Source: Daphnia carinata
Taxonomy: Eukaryota > Arthropoda > Branchiopoda > Diplostraca > Daphniidae
NCBI RefSeq assembly: GCF_022539665.2
Contig: NC_081340.1
Span: 1,984,001-2,048,000, forward strand
Reading direction: 5' to 3'
Length of the DNA: 64,000 nt
Numbering within the stretch: the first letter of the stretch is position 1; each line of letters opens with the position of its first letter. Both the position numbers and the translations under genes were made by a program. Shown piece after piece: positions 1-12,400 of this stretch. Below the pieces are notes generated by a model, which had not been told where the DNA came from, made no database searches, and worked only from the letters and a program-made list of their open reading frames with translations.

Positions 1-415
1 TGACGTTTAGAAAGAGCACTCTGTCTAACACACTCTTTAACATATTCTGGATTGCTGCCTTGTCTGCATTCTGCCCTTTTGCTTTCAATAATCAAAACAA
101 TTCTGTAAGAAAGTGACAGCAAGCAATCTATGAAACACAAAAATGGAAATAAAATGCAAGATAGGTTTAACATAAATAAAACAAAACAAATACAAAATAT
201 TATGTATAGCTACAGTATAATAGTCTAGTACGAATGTGTTGACTTATACAACAAGTCTGGTAAACTGAAAATTTGGTTAACTAAGTACTGCTTTACTGAT
301 ATATTATTGTCATATTATATTAGTATACTGATGGCTGTAACCATAAAATGATTACTCCCTGAGGTAGTGAATTTTACCACCTCCACATGTGTTATCTACT
401 ACATTTTTGTAATTC
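1..415. repeat. Left copy of a duplicated segment
   Basis: This stretch is a diverged direct copy of about 3276-3715. Matching blocks appear in the same order in both, for example AACATATTCTGGATT near 38, AGCAATCTATGAAACACAAAAA near 122, a block ending in GTATAGCTACAGTATAAT near 205, and CTTTACTGATATATTATTGT near 291. Identity looks roughly 80-85% by eye, with small indels. The copy runs off the left edge, so its true extent is unknown. A short minus-strand reading frame (about 1-105) is shared with the other copy and may be a coding exon, preceded by a possible acceptor (TTCTTACAG). No transposon ends were seen. Confidence 0.85.
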
Positions 416-539
416 TAAATAACTCTCCAAGCACATTGGAAACTACTTTTTTCCCATCAAGTTCATGTCAACTTCAATTCTTCAAATATCGTATGTTAAA
501 CAAAACACAAAGCAACCCGAACTTTGCAATAAGTAATTA

Positions 540-1265
540 ATGGCGCGGCATGCTGTACATTGTAAGTTTTCGCCAAAAACTTCCGCTTTTACCTTTTTGC
601 ATTAAACTGGATACTGGTTAACCTAAGGAGAAAAACGGTTATGACAGTATGGCATACTTAGCGATATACTGGGATTCGGCAAAGCATTTCCAATCCGCAA
701 GGCAACCATTATTATGGCGACCAAACTATACATAGCCACCAGAGAAAGAACCATTTAACAGTTCAATGCAATACTAAGTAATGAGCAATTCCTCCGCTAG
801 ATGTCTTACCAATATGGCGGCCTTTACAAACTTAAATCATGAAGTAAGTGCAGTTTAGCTCCACAGACTTGCGTCCGGAGCGAACTGACGAATTGATACT
901 GAAACAGCGCAATCTAGAATAACAAGCGGCGATCAAGTTCTTCGTAAAAAGGGTTAACACTAACAAATTTCATGTTGAAACGATGCGACGATAATAGTGG
1001 AAATTCTTCAGTGTCATTTAAGAACCCCGTTCATCAATGCTTTGCGCAGAAAGCGTCGCCGACAACCGTACCTATGACAATCTTAATTATTTGAGGACAC
1101 TGACTGACAGTAGAAGAATGCCGTTATACCAGGTTCAATTTGGTTATGATAATAGTTCACTTCAGAAAATTCATAGAACTCCACCAGTTGACCAAATGGA
1201 ATACGTTCCTAGTAATGTCATTGTAAGTAATCGCCGACCACCAATCTTGAAAGGCTCGTGAACCT
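540..1265. other. Unassigned stretch with weak coding signals
   Basis: No gene is recognised here. The local base composition is less AT-rich than its surroundings. On the plus strand an ATG at 781 opens 21 codons that run straight into a consensus donor GTAAGT at 844. A second open stretch (1037-1222) also ends at a GTAAGT. These two pieces could be 5' exons of an unrecognised plus-strand transcript, but I could not join them in one frame or find a conserved domain. They could equally be chance. Confidence 0.2.
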
Positions 1266-2254
1266 CGAAAGCGTCCCATAAAAGAATATCGAACAAGTAA
1301 AAAATAATAAGAAGAAGAAAAAAAGGAAGATATGGATAAACCAATACCACTTGATCAATCGGAATAGTACCTCATCTTGCTCTTTCAAAGTCATTAGTAT
1401 TGGTACACTACTTCATAGATTTGCGGGGGATGTTAGGAATTTTTATCGTACTGGACGTCGTCGAAAAAATAAGTGTACTGGCATTGAGAACCGGAAGTAA
1501 CCCCCTGGTAAGAGACAATGGATAAAATCACTCAAATGGTTAACACATGGGGCAATAAATAAACAAACTCAGCAAGCTATTTGTTACTTTCAAACAATTT
1601 CCAGCATAAAACATCTATCCAATTTTCACAACATCTGGCTACTACACAAAAGCTTTACTTTAAAACCTGCAGTCACCTTCATAGCATTCATCAATTACAG
1701 AATTATTTTTAGAATACTATAACGAATGAGCACACTTTTTCGCAAGGTAACAATAAACATTTTAACAGCAAATCTGAAATCAATAAAAACTTCGTTTCAT
1801 TTCACAAAAAATACCTGTTGCACATATGTTCATTTTTGTTTCTGCAATGTAGTCAACATTAGTGTTCCATTGTTATAAGGATAGGCGGTACTCAAAGTCT
1901 CAAAATAAATGTTTTATGGCATTAACCTACAAAAAAAGTTAACAATAGAATGGGCAACATTATAAACCACTCACCAGACAAAACTAAAATTCTTCGAAAC
2001 TACAAAGCTTTATGGCTGCCAATTGTACTGCTCCTATTTCTGAAAACAATGGATGATGTAATGACATGACAATAATGAATTTCAGTTTCTCTGTGGATTT
2101 TGCTCTTTAATCCAACCCACAATGATCATAGCAAAGAGCTGAGGGAGAAAGCATTGGCATTACAAGATTATTAACGTGCCACTCGTTATATAAGCGACAT
2201 GAGTAACACTTTACTATGCTCTCAAGTCAGTGTGACATGGTTCGTACTTGTCTT
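1266..2254. other. Intergenic, nothing recognised
   Basis: AT-rich sequence with stops in all frames and no recognisable gene, RNA or repeat family. Confidence 0.6.
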
Positions 2255-2580
2255 CCACCTATGAACAACAAATCGAAACGTTTTTAGAAATCCACGTATG
2301 AACGGAAAATCGAGACATTTTAGATATCCACCTATGAACGGGAAGTCGAAACATTTCGCGCACGCTAATTAACGGGACCATTAAAAAAAACAAATGCGCC
2401 ACCTATGGACCGCAAAGTGAGCCATTTTGGAAAAACATTCTTTCCACCTATGAACGACAAACAGAAACAATAGGAAGCTTAAAAAAGTTCCTTGACGCCA
2501 CCTCTGAACTAAAAATGGAAATAATAAAAAAAATAAAAATATCCTTTACGCCACCTACCAACGGGAAACCGAAACACTAA
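2255..2580. repeat. Degenerate tandem repeat with a CCACCTATGAACGG core
   Basis: Seven copies of a core close to CCACCTATGAACGG start at 2255, 2292, 2328, 2399, 2444, 2498 and 2551. Most are followed by a tail resembling AAATCGAAACATTT. Spacing is 37, 36, 71, 45, 54 and 53 bp, so the original unit may have been about 36 bp with later insertions and losses. No open reading frame runs through the array. It looks like a decayed minisatellite. Confidence 0.85.
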
Positions 2581-2629
2581 CTGTAAAAAAAAACAGTATT
2601 AGTTCAATGCCGACAAAGTAGGGTCTTCA

Positions 2630-2691
2630 CACTAACACTTGCCAAAGACTGAGTGTCAAAAAAAGCTAGTTGTAAATGGCCAGTGTTAGTG
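2630..2691. repeat. Imperfect inverted repeat (14-bp arms)
   Basis: The arms are CACTAACACTTGCC (2630-2643) and GGCCAGTGTTAGTG (2678-2691). They pair at 13 of 14 positions around a 34-base loop. It lies just right of the tandem array. It could be a small hairpin or the remains of a short inverted-repeat element. No target-site duplication is evident. Confidence 0.6.
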
Positions 2692-3275
2692 AAACACATC
2701 TCCAATAGACACTAGATTTCTTTTATTAAGGTGGAAGTGCCAACAAAAATGGCTTATGTTTAGTTTAATCCTTGGGGTTTCCTAAGCTTTTCAAAATGGA
2801 TTTCCCACTAAATACCAGGCCTTTAGTAAAGTATTAGCCATATCATCATTTTGGAAAATAGAAAAATATGCATTTACCTCGTTGACGAACGTCTCTATCT
2901 TGCATAACTCTTGGCTTCTCTTATTATTTATCATCACATTCACTTAACATCGTCAGTTGTGAACCTCAACCTAAAAAGTATAAATCAATGTTTGTTGGTA
3001 ATAATTACCACTTAACAATTTCATACCCTCCTAACCTTTCTGTAAAACAACATTAGCTTGTTATTGAGAATGGCATTTTGGCAATTGCCGTGGCTCTCTC
3101 TCTTTTTCTCTCTCTTTCCCCGCCTTGTCACTCAATGTCAAGCAATTGTACCTATTGCAACACTGAAAAATCCATTAGGGGTAAAAAATTTCATAAATCA
3201 TAAATAAATAATAATAATAAATGAAAATATTTTCACCACTCATCTGGCAAAACAATGGTGATTTTGCAATTGATT

Positions 3276-3715
3276 TGAACTTTAGAACGAGCACTCTTGT
3301 TTTACACTCCTTAACATATTCTGGATTACTCCCTTGTCTGCATTCTACCCTTTTGCTTTCTAACAATAAAAACAAATAGGTAAGAAATGAACAGCAAGCA
3401 ATCTATGAAACACAAAAACAGAAAGAAAATGAAATGCATTTAACATGAATAAACAAACAAATACAAAATATTATGTATAGCTACAGTATAATACTCTTGT
3501 ACTAATGTGTTGACTAAGACTTAAAGCTGGGATACATGTTACAAATACAACAATAATCTGGTAAAATGAAAATTTGGTTAACCAAATATTGCTTTACTGA
3601 TATATTATTGTTCTACTATTATTAATATACTGATTGTAACCATATAACAAACTACTCCCTGAGCTTCACTTGTGAATTTTACCACTTTCACATGCATTAC
3701 CTATTACCATTTTCA
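3276..3715. repeat. Right copy of the duplicated segment
   Basis: This is the internal copy of the segment at 1-415, offset by about 3.27 kb in the same orientation. It carries extra insertions, for example around 3525-3550. On the minus strand it keeps the same short reading frame as the left copy (about 3300-3360). The acceptor AG seen in the left copy is lost here: CTTACCTATT replaces CTTACAGAATT. This suggests a partial gene duplication, with this copy possibly a fragment. Confidence 0.8.
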
Positions 3716-4562
3716 AAAGAGAAGATAGTATAACATTGGTGATACCTATCTAGTTGATCCAGTTGATTTCGTAAGTAGCCTTGGATATGGCAGACATTAC
3801 ATTTCAGTATGTGCTAAGACAAAAACCTGAAGAAAACCAAACCTTTAAGTCACGTCTGTCTTAATGCTGCAAATGTGTAGACACGCTAGTAAAATTAACA
3901 GTATAGATTATGCAAGGCAAAATTGTATCATATATCCTTTCCCAGCAAACAATTCTTCAACACTTGCAACATAACATTTTTTCCCTAAGAGTTATGATCC
4001 TTTCTTTGGTATAATACCTACCACGTCAATTTGATGTTACTTAGTTCAAGAGACAGGAATTGGATAGGAAACCCATGATTGAATATATCATCAAAATGGC
4101 GATTTTGGTAGCTACGGCCAGTTGGAAGTAGCATCCCACGTTCAAGCTCACGTCAAAACCAGCGTTTCAAATTCAGAAGAATGAGATCCATAAGAACGTT
4201 GCCAATTGGAAGCCTAAACGCCATGTCACCATGCTGTCACTGTCAGCAAGAGCAAGGTGTGTGTACAAGGAAAATTGTTCTTTTTCGTTTTAAAAATGGA
4301 AACTGTTATCGAATGAGCTAGTTGCTCACTAGCACCGATGGTGGCGTTTGCTATATCCAACCTTACTTAGGCCGCAGCTTCTCGTCCGAAAACAGGCTTC
4401 ACTCGAGGAGTCGAGGTGCGCCGTGAAGCGGAGAGCTGTCTCATCCTCATTGTACACCATGGTTTTGAAACTTATAAGTGAATGTATGATTATAGTGTTC
4501 TACTGATATTCTTCGTTATTGTTGCCCAGACCATTCTTAATACGTTAACGAAAAAATAAAGA
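3716..4562. other. Intergenic and probable 5' flank of the oxygenase-like gene
   Basis: No conserved coding sequence was recognised. The right part (about 4090-4560) is richer in G+C and lies directly upstream of the plus-strand gene starting at 4563, so it probably holds its promoter and 5' UTR. No clear TATA box was seen. Confidence 0.5.
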
Positions 4563-7500
4563 ATGGTTGATAAAAATCGCCTCGTTGCTGCGTTACTATT
4601 AAAGAATGACAGCTCTGCTCATCACTGTTCATGGGCACAGCAATTGGATAAAGAAATTTTACACTCGATTGAAATTCCAGAACTAGGGAATCTCCATGTG
4701 CCCTTAGCCATAGAGGTTTGTTTTGTATTTCAAGCTATTGTCATTAAAATAAAAAGTAGTGTCTAAGTAAGTATATGTCTATATAATTTTACACAGGATG
4801 TAGAGAAACTGAAGAGCATAGCTGAGCCTGCCCTTCATGGCAATGGATTAAATGTTGTTTTGGACCCTTATCTGAGAAAAGGATGGCAAGTTGCGGGTCT
4901 GAAAATATCAGGATTGTTTCCAAAAGATTTTCTGCAAAAAACTCTAGGAGACCTGTGTACCAAAGCATTGCTTAATCTGAAACTTGGTTGGCTGTTAGAG
5001 GATTGTTATAGTAACACTGTAGATGCTTACATTGACAAATTAGTTCTGTATGAATCTGGAGGACACTACAAGAAGCATTGTCATTCTGAATTAGAACAAG
5101 GTATTTGGAACATTCCATGATAATTTTATAATCACAATGTCCCAAATCTTTCAATTCAGGTATTTGTGGTGTAATGATTCTCCAGATTCCTGTTGAAAAC
5201 GGATTCAGCGGTGGCCGACTAAAAATCGAGCACCGTTCGTCGATGGCGCACTACGAATGTCATGAAGGCAGTAATGATTGTCACTTTTTGACGACCTTCC
5301 GCTCTGGGTGTAAGCACGAGCTAGAGTGCATAAAATCTGGCTGGCGAGTGACTTTGATGATAAACCTTGTATGGAGAAATGCCTTCGATGTCACAAAAAT
5401 TCCGCAGTCAATTCAGCCTATTCCTGGAATTCTCGAACTGTTAACCGAAATACGGGAGTCAGTCGACCCTTGGTTTAAACGTATCCGTCAAATCAAGCAC
5501 GACAAGCCAGTGATAGAGAAGTCAGATCCTTGCGATATAATTCATACCTCTGAGATTTCCTCGGATGTCGTCGAACAACTAAGCGAACTAGTCAACACAA
5601 CCCAAATCAGTTATAACGGTAGGTATGACAAGTTTAACGTTTATTTGTAGAATCAGCAAATGTTATCGTTCTAGCTGAAGCAACTTCGCATCATCGACAT
5701 GAGGGGTTCAACGACGATTTTTCATTTTCTTCACCCTTTGAGCTAAAAATTACCAATATTGCACGTTTTCACCAAAGAAATCTCGAATGGCAACAAAGTA
5801 TTACAAAGAATCTTTTAATATATACCTTTAAAAAATCTAAACACAGTATTTTGTTATGTAGGTGCTGATTTTGATGATAGCGAGAGTATGTGTGACACGC
5901 ATTGGCACTATCAGAGAGAATCAATCGATATGCTCGTTTTTCTGCTGGAGAATGACTACGCATTGGCAGATCTCACATTCTTTGGGCTGAAGGGGCAAGA
6001 TGTTTGGCTTGCCCGTTTATTGTTAGGCGGGAATTTTCTCGAAGTCCATTTAGCTATATTGAACCATTCAACATCTCAAGTGCCTTCCGACGAAAACCCT
6101 AATTTTGTGGCTAAAATGGAGCATTGGGTTAATTCTAGCAATATGTTGGTGCCTTTTAAAAATGTGAAAATCAACCCTAACCAGATCGTGAGTGACTTCC
6201 AAACCAAATCACAACGCCGAACTCATCAAGAAGAATTCGAAGAAAAAGACTTGATTTTGCCGCAACTTACGTATCAGCAACCAGTTCTAGTTATTTGGCC
6301 GAAATATCAATCCTTTCGCATCAAATGCCTTTATGCATTTGATGTTTTACTGGATCAATTAGAACATGAATTGCAAACAACAAGCCACCATAAAACTCTT
6401 GAAAATCTACGCCGCATTATCTCCGTGTGTCGCGAGGAGCCACTGACTGTGTTTCTCGATTCGGCTGGTGTTCCTGGAGAGCGTACCTGTCGTCTCCTGC
6501 GTCTTTGCATTTTTCTCCGCGCACGGCAAGAAGGATTGCATTTGCTGGAACTAATGGGCATGGATTTTGCTAATGAAGATGCTTATGAGGAAGGCAAAGA
6601 AGTTTGTTTCGAAGGAATTCGCAGTAATGAAGTGGCTTTGTTGGTAGCTGAATTAGAATGTCAAGTGACAGGTATGGTTAAAGTTACTAATCATTAAATT
6701 TAAAGATCAGTAGTGGTTTGCTAATCATTTTGAATATTATTGATTTGTATAGGGTGGTCTGCCTGTTCAGGTTTTGTCTTGAAAATGATATCTCCAGTTC
6801 GGCTGTCAAATCAGTTAGCGCACATAATCTGCTTGGCGAGATATCTCATGGATCGTTATTGTCCAGAAGGTGCACTAAAAATCCTGGACCGTGTTGCTTA
6901 CCTCCTTCCTAAGCTCAACACATGCTCCATCTCATCCCTTGGACAGACGGAGATTGATTCGTATGTCAATTTCGTTATTGAGTGTGAACAAGATCCAAAA
7001 ACGGCTAGTGCTCAACGGGTCGTGTGTTTTACGACCCTTTTCCCTCGTCTGGATTCTTACCAACAGTGTCGTCTCATTGTTGATCTCCGGAGACGGATCC
7101 GATTTGGTGGCATTCCTTCGTGTATGCAACTTTACCAGCAAATGTGCCGTGCTCTACCATCGTGCGATCTACACGCACCAGGACCTATAAAGAACCTAAT
7201 TGTTGCTGTAGTAAGCAGCTTTTTTCAGCTGGGTGACCCGGAGCTGATTCTTCTTCTTATGAATAAGATATGTCTGAAATCAACCGGTTCAAATCAATCA
7301 CCAGAAGAAAATAACTTGGTCGATGTACTATTGTTATCACGTGAGATCTGGGAATTGGCCACATCGTCCGACTTGGGGAAGACCGTGCTTTCTAACCTAA
7401 TAAAGGCCCAGATTTCAACTCTATTGTGCATGCTGGATGAACTCGTCATTCCCCGCCAAGAAATTGTTTCAGGATGGAATTTCAGCGAAATGCGACTCGG

Positions 7501-8632
7501 GATTCCAAATTTTAAAACCAAGACTAGTTTGCTGGAAAGTCTGTCGCAACTGGAACGGACGAGTGATCACAGCGAACTCATCCGTGATGCACGATTAGCT
7601 TTAATTGTTGCCTGGATTGATGGACTGTGCCAGCAACTGGATCGCGAAATGACAATTGTTACATCGCAGTCGACTGATCCACTTCAGCTTAATGTTACTG
7701 AATTTTTAAGAACTTTTATCCAAATGGAAAAAGTACACAATCAAGACGGCCAACAACCTATTCCCATAGACTTTAAGCGTCTATTTTCGAAGATGTGTTT
7801 AAAGAGATTGTGCAAGCTCATACTCGATCTCCGCCAAACAGATTTAGTGGCATCGTCCGATATGAGAGTAATTGCATCGTGTTTTAATCTATGCAGAGAT
7901 TTAAGCCGTCAGTTTGTGGAAGGAGATATTATTTCCTTCATGAAACCATCAGCAGAATTGTCAGTTAAAATTGCCAAATGGCTATTTTGGCTTGGCGACG
8001 AAGTAGCCTTGGAGAAATTTACCCACAAAATTTGCAATTGCGTCTCGTTGGAGGAAGAAAATTTATTCGTGAAAGAAATCGTCTCGTCAAGCAAACTGTG
8101 GTCATTGGCCAACTGTGCTCCTGGCCATCTGGCAGCCTTTCACGCCTTGTTGGATAGACATATTGGATATCTGAAAACTGTAAAAGAGCCAGTTTTCTCC
8201 TTTGAGCAACCGCTCGCTGAATTACCTATGTATCCCGAAGTTGAAGCTTTTCTTCGTTCCTCCGAAGAGAAAATGAGTTATCACAAATTGGCCAGTATTT
8301 TCCATGCCCGAGGTTTCGCCGATGATTTGACTAAGCTTTGCCTGAAGAATGGTTGGTGTAGTTTAAGAGCACGAGCAATGGGCTCAACCCGGAGTGCTTG
8401 GTGTGAAATCACCAAAACACAAGATATGCACCGTGCAAATTTGCAACAATTTCAAGCCGTCCAACAAGAATTATCCAAAATGGTGTCCTTGCGCGAAAAT
8501 CTTGGGCATAAAACCTTTGGAACGAAAGATGCGGAAAAAGCGTCGGACTTCAATATCAGCGAGAGTTGCATTTTATTTTCTTCCGGGAAATGTGAAAAGA
8601 AGGAACCCGAAATCATCGTCATTTCAGATTAG
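4563..8632 (+). CDS. Large 2-oxoglutarate/Fe(II) oxygenase-like protein (1250 aa)
   Basis: The six exons are 4563-4715, 4797-5100, 5160-5618, 5651-5797, 5862-6671 and 6753-8632. All have GT-AG junctions and compatible phases, giving 1250 residues. An oxygenase domain of the prolyl-4-hydroxylase type spans about residues 100-250. It shows YKKHCHSELEQG, then GVMILQIP, GFSGGRLKIEH, and FRSGCKHELECIKSGWRVTL; the last supplies the distal metal His and the Arg expected to bind 2-oxoglutarate. The proximal H-x-D is odd: counted against the fixed spacing to the following strand, the Asp position is His (H-C-H), with a Glu two residues later. The C-terminal ~700 residues are helical-looking, Leu/Cys-rich and unrecognised. 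The family oxidises protein or small-molecule substrates using iron and 2-oxoglutarate; the substrate here is unknown and activity is uncertain. No signal peptide is seen. The start is the first ATG of the open first exon. Confidence 0.8.
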
Positions 8633-9489
8633 TGAAATTTCAAAAGAAGTAAGTTATGTTCCTAATTTATTCGCTGTTATACTGTTTGATTTTCTTTTCA
8701 CACTTTTTAGAATCTTCCACTAGACATTGAGATGAAGCTTTAATACCAGCGAGCAAAAATTTCTTGAGTTGTATCAGTGCACCCTATTTTTAAAAAATAT
8801 TCAAAAATTTATATAGTTATACTTTACAAAGGCCTTTAGCATGAAGGCTGTCATCACTTATTTGAAATAGGTCTTTCTTAATGTCCGTTTTCTGCGAACA
8901 CAGTAAATAAGGAAGTTCCAGCTAAGGCTATTAAAAGAAAAACGTTTTGCAGCGTATGGAAGAAAGCTCCTCGAATAATCTACATCTAGTATTTGTGTTT
9001 CGTAAATTGTAACGTATATCCGTGTTCACAACTCTTCTTTTCGAGACCCTGTTTTCCCTTGGCTTGTGATACATTTCTTAGACTGCATATCTAGTGGTGC
9101 TGATGGTAGAATAATTTCTGTCAAGTCTTTGCCGATTTATTGTTCACCACGTGTACTGTATTTCCCTCCAACCAATGGGAAAACGTACTCCCGATAAGGA
9201 ATGAGCTTAAACATTTCTTAATATTAGTTTAGAATCCTAGTATTTACATCTTCGTGTTTTTTCGTAGAGGACGGGCATTTGAGTCGCACATGGATATGGA
9301 GCCAAGGAAATTCAAAGGTAAGTTATTTCCTCTTCTTCGGTGCAATTTTCGTTAGATATCCCAAGACTGTCAACGTCCTGGCATAATTCCTCTTCGATGT
9401 TCGATGGAAATACAATACGTCCAGGAACAGATAAAGAATAGCGCCCCTGAAATTCTGTACACGACGGCAGTGAAAAGTCAAAGCGATCG
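8633..9489. other. Convergent 3' regions
   Basis: This lies between the stops of the oxygenase-like gene (+) and the adenylyl cyclase (-) and should hold both 3' UTRs. It is AT-rich. Short open stretches, including one on the minus strand at 9312-9503, overlap the end of the cyclase in another frame and are not supported as coding. Confidence 0.55.
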
Positions 9490-12400
9490 TTACAATATTC
9501 CAATAATTTTGTTACCTCTGTGTACGTGTTCTTCTTCTTCCTCTTCGAATAAAACGGATTGCCGGACTGGTTGACGGCTAAACGAATTACGAACGGAAGC
9601 TGGTACCAACATGTCGCTTAAACCGATAAAACCTTTAACCGCTGCCAAAGACCCTCGCACTGAACCGTTAAACTCCACCTCATCAGGACGAATCCAGTAT
9701 GTCATAACAAGGCCTTTACCCTTCAGGAAGGTTTCACCTCGCTTCTCGCATCTTATTCCTTCAGCTTCCAACAACCTGGCCGTCTTTTCAGTCACCTACG
9801 AAGCACACGTAAAAATTCTATATTGTATTGTTTAAAGAAAATTGTTTAAATTAAAGCGTTTGTTACTTGGATCTCTCCCACTTGACTAGTATACTCCAGA
9901 CGTGAAGCCATATTGACCGTATCTCCCCAAATGTCGTAAAGCGGCTTCTGGGCGCCAACAACTCCCGCAATAACCGGTCCGTATTCAATTCCGGTTCTCA
10001 AACCGAATTGATGTGATTGCTTCCTATTTAATCGTTCAAGAACTGTCGCCATAGCCGAGGCGAACTTGACCATAATGACCAGAGAAGAAACGTAGGATTG
10101 TGTCTCTGTCACTGTTTCGGTCGATCCTTTACGGACTGCGGTGAGACCCGACGCTGCCATGTAAGTGCTGCCCACAATTTTGATTTTCTCAATGCGGGCG
10201 AATGATTCCTCATACGACAACTGTACGTGTTCCAACATGTTTGAATTATTAATCGGAAAAAAAGCGAAATGGAAATGAAAAACTGAAGTACCGCGTCAAA
10301 AGCGCTGATGATGGAGTTGAGGACTTCTATGCAATGAAGACCGCCATCGCCCACATCATTATCCGTATAATAGTCCATGAAATTCGGAATGCAGGCAAAC
10401 ATGACGGCTACATGTTTGTGTTCTTCGTGATAGAGTTGATCGCTGCAGCGGGATGTGTCCAGATACACTTCGGCTGCAAATAAAAATAAATCGGTTTATA
10501 CGCTAAACATTGTATACGTCTCGCATTAAAATTTGGCTGTACCGACGTGGAGCGGCAAAATGTTTTGTAGCAACACTTTGTTGACGATCCTGGTTATGTT
10601 GGCTTCTTCCTGTTCACTGACTAGCTGTCGCTGCCAAACATAATCTAGTCGATAGATGAACTCGATCTGGAAAGCTTCAAAAGATTAATTTTTAAGTTAC
10701 AGAAAACTAGACAGAGGAGGAACCTGGCGATCAGCAACATGCAAAACCATGAGGATAGTGAACAGGTACAAAGCGTGGTCGACTTCCGGTATTATGGAAG
10801 GACTAGCCGTGCAGAGAAGACATTCTTCTCTACTTCTAAATTTCTGAGGTAAATTCAAATTCGTCAATAATTAATCGCTGAATAAGGAATAATTAATGAT
10901 GAATAATTAATTCGCTAATTTAAGAATTTACCAAGCATATGTCTGAATAGATGTCAAGGGTTAAAACGCTATAAGTGATCACAGCGGCTAAATAGAAGGT
11001 TAATTTAAAGAGGAAATTGATGCGATAGAAGCCGAAGGCCACAGCCATTGTCAAGGCGCAGATATAAGTAAAATACTAAAACAGAGAATGTGAAATTGTA
11101 GAGCAAACTCGAAAAATGTCGATCAATTATTACCCAAAGGTAAATGCGAGGATCGTAGAAATCACATTGGCTGGCCAGAGTTCCATTCTGGCCGATGAGT
11201 TCTAACGTAGAGTTATTTGAACCAAGGACTATGCTCTGTGGATCATACAATGCTGATAAAAACAAACATTGAAGAAATATCATGTTGAAGAAATTACCAA
11301 GTCCACTAATCCGCAAGCACCAACAATGATGTTCACCAAGAGAAAGATGGAGATGCGTGCCATTAGGGATGAACAGTGAAAATCAAGTTTAGAGAAAATG
11401 GCCGAGACAGTTGAGCTGGAACGACTTGGTTCTGGTGAAGCAGATAGGCTTCCAAGGATTTCATCCAATTCGCTAAGGCTTGTGTTTCTGGGTCGATTCC
11501 ACAGCTGCGGTATCCATAAGCATAATGCGATTACTATTACCACGATCATGGCAACACCAAAGACCAGCCAAAACGCCCGGGGATCACTAAAGATTATATT
11601 GTTTATAAATTGTGCTTGAAAAGAAAGATGTTTGTTTTGATCGGATTACCCGTTGTAAAGTGCCAGCTGAATAGTCATGATTCCGAATAGCACTGGAATT
11701 GCGCCCAAGACGTAGAGGTTGAATAAGGGATCCGGCCTTCGCAGAAAAGGAAGTTCCCAATTGCGATTGGAGAAGAGCAACAGAATATTAACGTACACTT
11801 CTTGGTTACGGGGCGCCCTAAAAAACATTGAATTATTGAAACGCGTTACCCAATTGCTAGTGTAAACTAAAACATGAAACAATAGAGACGAACTTGATTT
11901 TCGATAATCTCATAGATTCAATAGCTTTTTCCATCTTGGAATCGGCCTGGTCCATCATTCGCCGGAAGCTGACCAAAGTGTTATCCATCAAAACGGCGCC
12001 ACGTCTTGTAGTGTTTTCACCGGCCGTTGATCGTCTCTGTTTCACGAGGCCATTAAATTCCAACACTGAACAAATAACATAAAGACACTATCAGAAACCT
12101 TGGCAATTAGGCGGGCTACGGTAGTACTAGTAGCACTAGATCTTCTAGGATTCTTGACTAGACGGCTGTAAATTTCTTCCGGTTGTTCGTCCCCAACCGC
12201 CAACGAGACTTGGCGAACTTTCTAAATTAACGATAAAAAGCAAACGAACCAACGAATAAGACAAACAATCAAATTCTACTGAATGATTTCACTTACGGCG
12301 TAGATGTGAGGCAACGAAGTCGTAGGCGGATTTCGTTGATATAAAATGACTGGAAGGCTGGGGGGTACTTTTTCATAAAGGCTGTCAAGCGACGAACTGT

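Noticed and set aside
2255-2580. CRISPR-like look of regularly spaced short repeats
   Set aside because: Repeats are degenerate, spacing is irregular, and the window is clearly eukaryotic.
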